Shown here in pieces: positions 14,927-18,152 of a DNA stretch of 18,152 nt. Each line of letters starts with the position of its first letter. Position 1 is the stretch's first letter. Made by a program: the position numbers and the translations under genes. This stretch comes from an uncultured Clostridia bacterium (GTDB taxonomy: Bacteria; Bacillota_A; Clostridia; Oscillospirales; Oscillospiraceae), in assembly GCA_949289625.1 (NCBI GenBank), contig CASEPH010000130.1, forward strand, positions 1 through 18,152. The letters run 5' to 3'. The notes beneath the pieces are model-generated. The model was not told where the DNA came from. It did no database searches and saw nothing but the letters and a program-made list of their open reading frames with translations.

Positions 14927-17557
14927 ATGAAACTAAAACGATTTGCGGCGCTGACGCTGACTGGAACCATGTGCCTGGGGTTGTTTGGCTGCGGTGATAA
15001 GGAGACAGAATCCACAGAGTATAAAACGCTGGCCAAAGAATTGGGATATGGCTACCTGGCGGAATATGAGACAGTGGAGGATCTGGGCCTGGACTATATC
15101 AACAATGTTTCCACAGCCCAGGGCAAGATGTATTTTTGCGGAGACTATTTCGATCAGGATACGATGGAAAGCGGTACAAAGCTCTATGAAAGGAATATGG
15201 AATCCGGCACCATTCAGGAAATTCCGATGCCTGCTCTGGAACGGTCTGACAACAGCAACGAGTATATCCAGATGATCTCCATGTGCGGAGACGGCAGCGG
15301 CTATTGGATGATAACCAACCAGTATACGTTTGCCACTGAAATTCCGGAGGCGGAAGCGGTTCCTGCGGAAGAGGCGGAAGCTCCTTCGGAAGAAACGGTT
15401 GCGGAAGAGGAGCCTGTGGAGAATGCTGAGGAAGTGGCTACAGAGGAAGAACCAGCCGAGGAGATGCCTGCAGAAGAGGGCGAAGCTGCGGGGAATACGG
15501 CGGAATCTGATGGCAGCCAGGTGCAGCTTTTGACGGATGAAGTCCCTGTAGAGGAGACCACAGAAGAAGCGGTAGAAGCGGAGACTGGGACGGAGGAAGC
15601 TGTCCCAGCGGAAGATACGTCTGAGGAACAGGCTCTGGAGGAAGCTGCCGGTGAGGACGTGGCTGTGGATGATAGCTTTGTGTATCAGGAGCCGGAGGAG
15701 AAGTATTTCGCAAAGAAATGCGATATGTCCGGCAATGTGCTGGTAACCATCGATCTGACAAAGGCAGCTGAAAATTTAGACTATTTTTACTGCCAAGCGC
15801 TGGCTCAGGACGCCGCCGGAAATCTCTATCTGGCGTCGGATCAGAATATCCTGTGCTTTGGCGCCGATGGGGTGCAAAAGGAAAACATTGCATCGGATAC
15901 AATGTACGTACAGTCTATGGTGGCCAGTGCGGACGGTACCGTGGTGGTGAGCGGCTTCCAGACGGGAACCGGCGGCACCTATTTGGGACGGGTGGAAAAT
16001 GGCAGCCTGGTGGAGATCGACGCTTCGGCCCTCAGTGCTGTGAGAAGCTTTAACCTGTATCCCGGCAGCGGGAATACGGTGCTGCTCAGCGACGGTACCC
16101 TGCTGTATTCCATGGATGCGACTACTGGGCAGCTCACAAAGCTGCTGTCCTGGCTGGATTCTGACATCAACGGCAACAACCTGTTCGGCGTGCTGGCGGG
16201 GGAAGGAGACACCGTTTTGGTGCTGCTTCAGGATTATCAGCAGAGTAGTGGGAAAACCGTCTATGAGCTGGGGACGCTGACCAAAACGCCCTACGACCAG
16301 ATCCCCGAACGGACCATCATTACCCTGGGGGCCCAGTATCTCGACAACGTTATTCAGGATGCCGTGATCCGATTCAACCGTGGCAGCGACAAGTACCGGA
16401 TCACTCTGGTGGATTACAGCGTGTACAGTACAGAAGAGGACTATGAGGCCGGTGCCAAGCAGTTGGAGAAGGACATCATTTCGGGGACCTGTCCGGATAT
16501 TCTGAGCCTGACCACCAGCAATGTGGATAAATTTGTCAGTAAGGGCGCGCTGGCGGATATGTCCGCTTTGATGGAAAAAGATGGAGAGATCTCTATGGAT
16601 GATCTGCTCAGCGGTCCCATGAAGGCCTATATGCAGGATGACAAGCTCTATGGCATGCCCTATTCCTTTGGACTCAACACCCAGTATGCCAGTGCAAAGC
16701 TGGTGGGGGACCGGGAAACCTGGACCATGGAGGAGATGGGGCAGATCATCGACAGCCTGGACGAGGACACGAAGATTGTCAGCTGGTATACCCAAACGGA
16801 CTTCCTGACCGATCAGGTCTATCTCAATTTGAACCAGTTCGTGGATTTTGCCAACGCGACCTGCAGCTTTGACAGCGATGCTTTCAAACGACTGATGGAG
16901 ATCAGCGCGAAACTTCCAAAAAGTTATGAAACCGAAGACACTATGGCAATCAGTTCTGGAGATGAAATGCAGCAGCTCCAGACAGGGGATTTGCTGATGA
17001 CCACCAGCGGAGTATACGACGCCTATTCAATTAAGTATATGTATCGCCTCTATACCAAGGAGAACGGCATTGTACGGATTGGATACCCCACGGATGGGGG
17101 TGGAAACGGGGCCATGCTGAGTGTCAACGGAGGTCTGGCTATTTCCTCCAAGAGCAAAAACCAGGAGGGTGCATGGGCCTTTATCAAAACGATGCTCTCC
17201 GATGAAGTGCAGGAGGAGCAGTGGTCCCTGCCGGTGACCAACGCCGCCTTTGATAAAGTCCTGGCGTCTGCCATGGAAAAGGACTACTATTTGGACGAGA
17301 ACGGCGAGAAGGTCTATACGGAATCCACGGGGTATATTGGAGATACTTCCTATACCATTGGAGAATTGACCCAGGAGCAGGCCGATGATTTCCGGAACTA
17401 TGTCAACGGGGCATCCATTTCCGGCAGCTATAACACGGATATTATGGAGATCATTACAGAGGACTCCGCCGCGTATTTCGCTGGCGACAAGTCTGCGGAT
17501 GAAGTGGCGAAGCTGATTCAAAACCGGGTGGCCACCTATCTGGGTGAAACCAGCTGA
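14927..17557 (+). CDS. Lipoprotein: propeller-like region with acidic insert fused to solute-binding domain
   Basis: This 876-residue extracellular lipoprotein is probably the substrate-recognition part of the operon. Seen: a signal peptide with lipobox LFGC (Cys22); an N-terminal beta-rich region (about 35-455) with repeated blade-like units such as AAGNLYLASDQNILCFG and DGTVVVSGFQTG; a Glu/Ala-rich insert (138-258) interrupting it; and from about residue 460 a solute-binding domain of family-1 type (YLDNVIQDAVIRFNRGSDKY, GTCPDILSLT, LYGMPYSFGLN, GGLAISSKSKNQEGAWAFIKT). Ordinary sugar-binding proteins are about 420-450 residues, so this is roughly double. ATG 14927 has AGAGGG at 14915-14920 six bases upstream; a longer open frame upstream overlaps the previous gene and would hide the signal peptide. 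It ends the operon before a hairpin. Confidence 0.9.
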   Translation: MKLKRFAALTLTGTMCLGLFGCGDKETESTEYKTLAKELGYGYLAEYETVEDLGLDYINNVSTAQGKMYFCGDYFDQDTMESGTKLYERNMESGTIQEIPMPALERSDNSNEYIQMISMCGDGSGYWMITNQYTFATEIPEAEAVPAEEAEAPSEETVAEEEPVENAEEVATEEEPAEEMPAEEGEAAGNTAESDGSQVQLLTDEVPVEETTEEAVEAETGTEEAVPAEDTSEEQALEEAAGEDVAVDDSFVYQEPEEKYFAKKCDMSGNVLVTIDLTKAAENLDYFYCQALAQDAAGNLYLASDQNILCFGADGVQKENIASDTMYVQSMVASADGTVVVSGFQTGTGGTYLGRVENGSLVEIDASALSAVRSFNLYPGSGNTVLLSDGTLLYSMDATTGQLTKLLSWLDSDINGNNLFGVLAGEGDTVLVLLQDYQQSSGKTVYELGTLTKTPYDQIPERTIITLGAQYLDNVIQDAVIRFNRGSDKYRITLVDYSVYSTEEDYEAGAKQLEKDIISGTCPDILSLTTSNVDKFVSKGALADMSALMEKDGEISMDDLLSGPMKAYMQDDKLYGMPYSFGLNTQYASAKLVGDRETWTMEEMGQIIDSLDEDTKIVSWYTQTDFLTDQVYLNLNQFVDFANATCSFDSDAFKRLMEISAKLPKSYETEDTMAISSGDEMQQLQTGDLLMTTSGVYDAYSIKYMYRLYTKENGIVRIGYPTDGGGNGAMLSVNGGLAISSKSKNQEGAWAFIKTMLSDEVQEEQWSLPVTNAAFDKVLASAMEKDYYLDENGEKVYTESTGYIGDTSYTIGELTQEQADDFRNYVNGASISGSYNTDIMEIITEDSAAYFAGDKSADEVAKLIQNRVATYLGETS
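15338..15700 (+). repeat. Coding low-complexity Glu/Ala-rich acidic insert
   Basis: Residues 138-258 of the lipoprotein are dominated by Glu, Ala, Pro, Val and Thr in short EE-containing units (PAEEAEAP, VATEEEPAEE, VEETTEEAVE), with almost no Lys or Arg until the end. At DNA level GCGGAAGAGG-like and GAGGAA units recur. It splits what looks like a beta-propeller blade (WMITNQYTF before, KYFAKKCDMSGNVL after). Confidence 0.8.
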
Positions 17558-17595
17558 CGGCCTCTTGGCAGACATATATTTGACCATATTGCTTA

Positions 17596-17637
17596 AAACG
17601 GGGAGCCGTGCCGGCTGGGCATGGCTCCCCGTTTGTG
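17596..17637 (+). terminator. Probable terminator after the hybrid transport operon
   Basis: A 17-bp stem (17596-17612 with 17618-17634) has one G-T wobble and a five-base loop. The T-tract is short (GTTTGTG), so termination may be incomplete. It lies 38 bases after the lipoprotein stop. Confidence 0.75.
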
Positions 17638-17690
17638 TGCAAAGTCGTTTCCCGTAAAAGTGGGAAATCCTTGAATTATGGCAAAAACGG

Positions 17691-17719
17691 TTGAAAAAGA
17701 GGAATTTAAATGCTACAAT
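17691..17719 (+). promoter_or_regulatory. Extended -10 promoter of the GH25 gene
   Basis: The -35 TTGAAA (17691-17696), a 17-base spacer ending in TGC, and -10 TACAAT (17714-17719) are present. It gives the muramidase gene its own promoter, independent of the operon upstream. Confidence 0.8.
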
Positions 17720-17776
17720 CTCCTTGGTTTGCTGTGCCGATGTTGTACGGCAAAAAAATACTGAAGGGGACTTTTC

Positions 17777-18152
17777 ATGAAAACAAGAATAGTATCCATC
17801 TTTTTAAGTCTTGCCCTGATGGGAAGTCTGCTGTTGTCTGGGACTGCCTTTGCTGCGGATGGCATTGACGAGATTCCGGCAGCGGAAGGGTATGAGGATC
17901 CCATGTATGGAAGAGAAGCCGAACGTGGCAGCTGGACGCCAGCCACCGGGAACGGCTTTGTTGCGGATGCCAAGGCAGCCAGCGGCAGTACCAGCTATGC
18001 AGATTTTGTTACGAGAGAGCTGCAGGATGGAGAAAGCCTGATGCGGGGCATCGATGTGTCTGTATACCAGGGGGACATTGACTGGGAGGCAGTAGCCGAC
18101 AGCGGTGTGGACTTTGCGATTATCCGCGTAGGCGCCCGCGGTTGGGGCTACA
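17777..18152 (+). CDS. Secreted GH25 muramidase (lysozyme), 3' truncated
   Basis: GH25 enzymes cleave the N-acetylmuramic acid to N-acetylglucosamine bond of peptidoglycan. The window holds the first 125 residues, with no stop before the edge. Seen: a signal peptide (basic start, hydrophobic core FLSLALMGSLLLSG, likely cleavage after AFA at residue 26); a linker of about 60 residues; and then the start of the catalytic domain, GIDVSVYQG (91-99) with conserved Asp93, then DIDWEAV and DFAIIRVGARG. Those are diagnostic for GH25; the catalytic acid pair further on is outside the window. ATG 17777 has AGGGGA at 17765-17770 six bases before it. It lies alone behind its own promoter. It may be a housekeeping autolysin or serve the envelope machinery encoded upstream; the second is only suggested by position. 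Confidence 0.9.
   Translation, partial: MKTRIVSIFLSLALMGSLLLSGTAFAADGIDEIPAAEGYEDPMYGREAERGSWTPATGNGFVADAKAASGSTSYADFVTRELQDGESLMRGIDVSVYQGDIDWEAVADSGVDFAIIRVGARGWGY

Noticed and set aside
15338..15700. Acidic repeats as a CRISPR-like or mobile repeat
   Set aside because: The units are irregular, in frame and protein-level; there are no spacers or terminal inverted repeats.

Overview
The window is a gene-dense, entirely plus-strand piece of a GC-rich Firmicutes chromosome. Gene families, strong Shine-Dalgarno sites, TTGACA/TATAAT-like promoters and Rho-independent hairpins together suggest an anaerobic gut-type Clostridia, most like Oscillospiraceae. That placement is inference from gene content and style, not from a marker gene. 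I see no rRNA, tRNA, CRISPR array, transposase, phage gene or attachment site.

Layout. (1) Positions 1-1943: the C-terminal 308 residues of a ComM/YifB-type AAA+ ATPase, then an unrecognised two-helix membrane protein, closed by a hairpin terminator. (2) Positions 1953-4753: a clear promoter followed by a tightly packed housekeeping and detoxification operon. It holds thiI (tRNA 4-thiouridine synthesis), a stand-alone CinA C-terminal/PncC amidohydrolase, crcB (fluoride channel) and a cysteine-rich DUF5714-like protein. (3) Positions 4826-9724: a second promoter driving a MacB/LolD-type ATPase, a 1097-residue two-repeat FtsX-type permease with a very long extracellular coiled coil, and a P-loop tyrosine-type phosphatase. 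It ends in a perfect 18-bp terminator hairpin. (4) Positions 9804-17637: an extended -10 promoter, a leader of about 150 nt that may be structured, and five genes read as one unit. These are two sugar-importer-type ABC permeases (MalF-like and MalG-like), an HlyD/MFP-type adaptor with a long coiled coil, an orphan MacB periplasmic-core-like protein, and an 876-residue lipoprotein joining a propeller-like N-terminal region, split by a Glu-rich insert, to a family-1-type solute-binding domain. (5) Positions 17691-18152: another extended -10 promoter and the start of a secreted GH25 muramidase, cut by the window edge.

The most unusual part is region 4. It combines importer parts (binding protein and MalF/G permeases) with exporter parts (HlyD adaptor and a MacB-type extracellular domain without the FtsX transmembrane core), and no ATPase is present in the unit. 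Two of the membrane proteins carry very basic cytoplasmic extensions, while the lipoprotein carries a very acidic extracellular insert. A plausible reading is an envelope-spanning, importer-derived machine energised by an ATPase encoded elsewhere. The complete MacB-type ABC pair immediately upstream and the muramidase immediately downstream make this stretch look devoted to the cell envelope. The joint function is inference.
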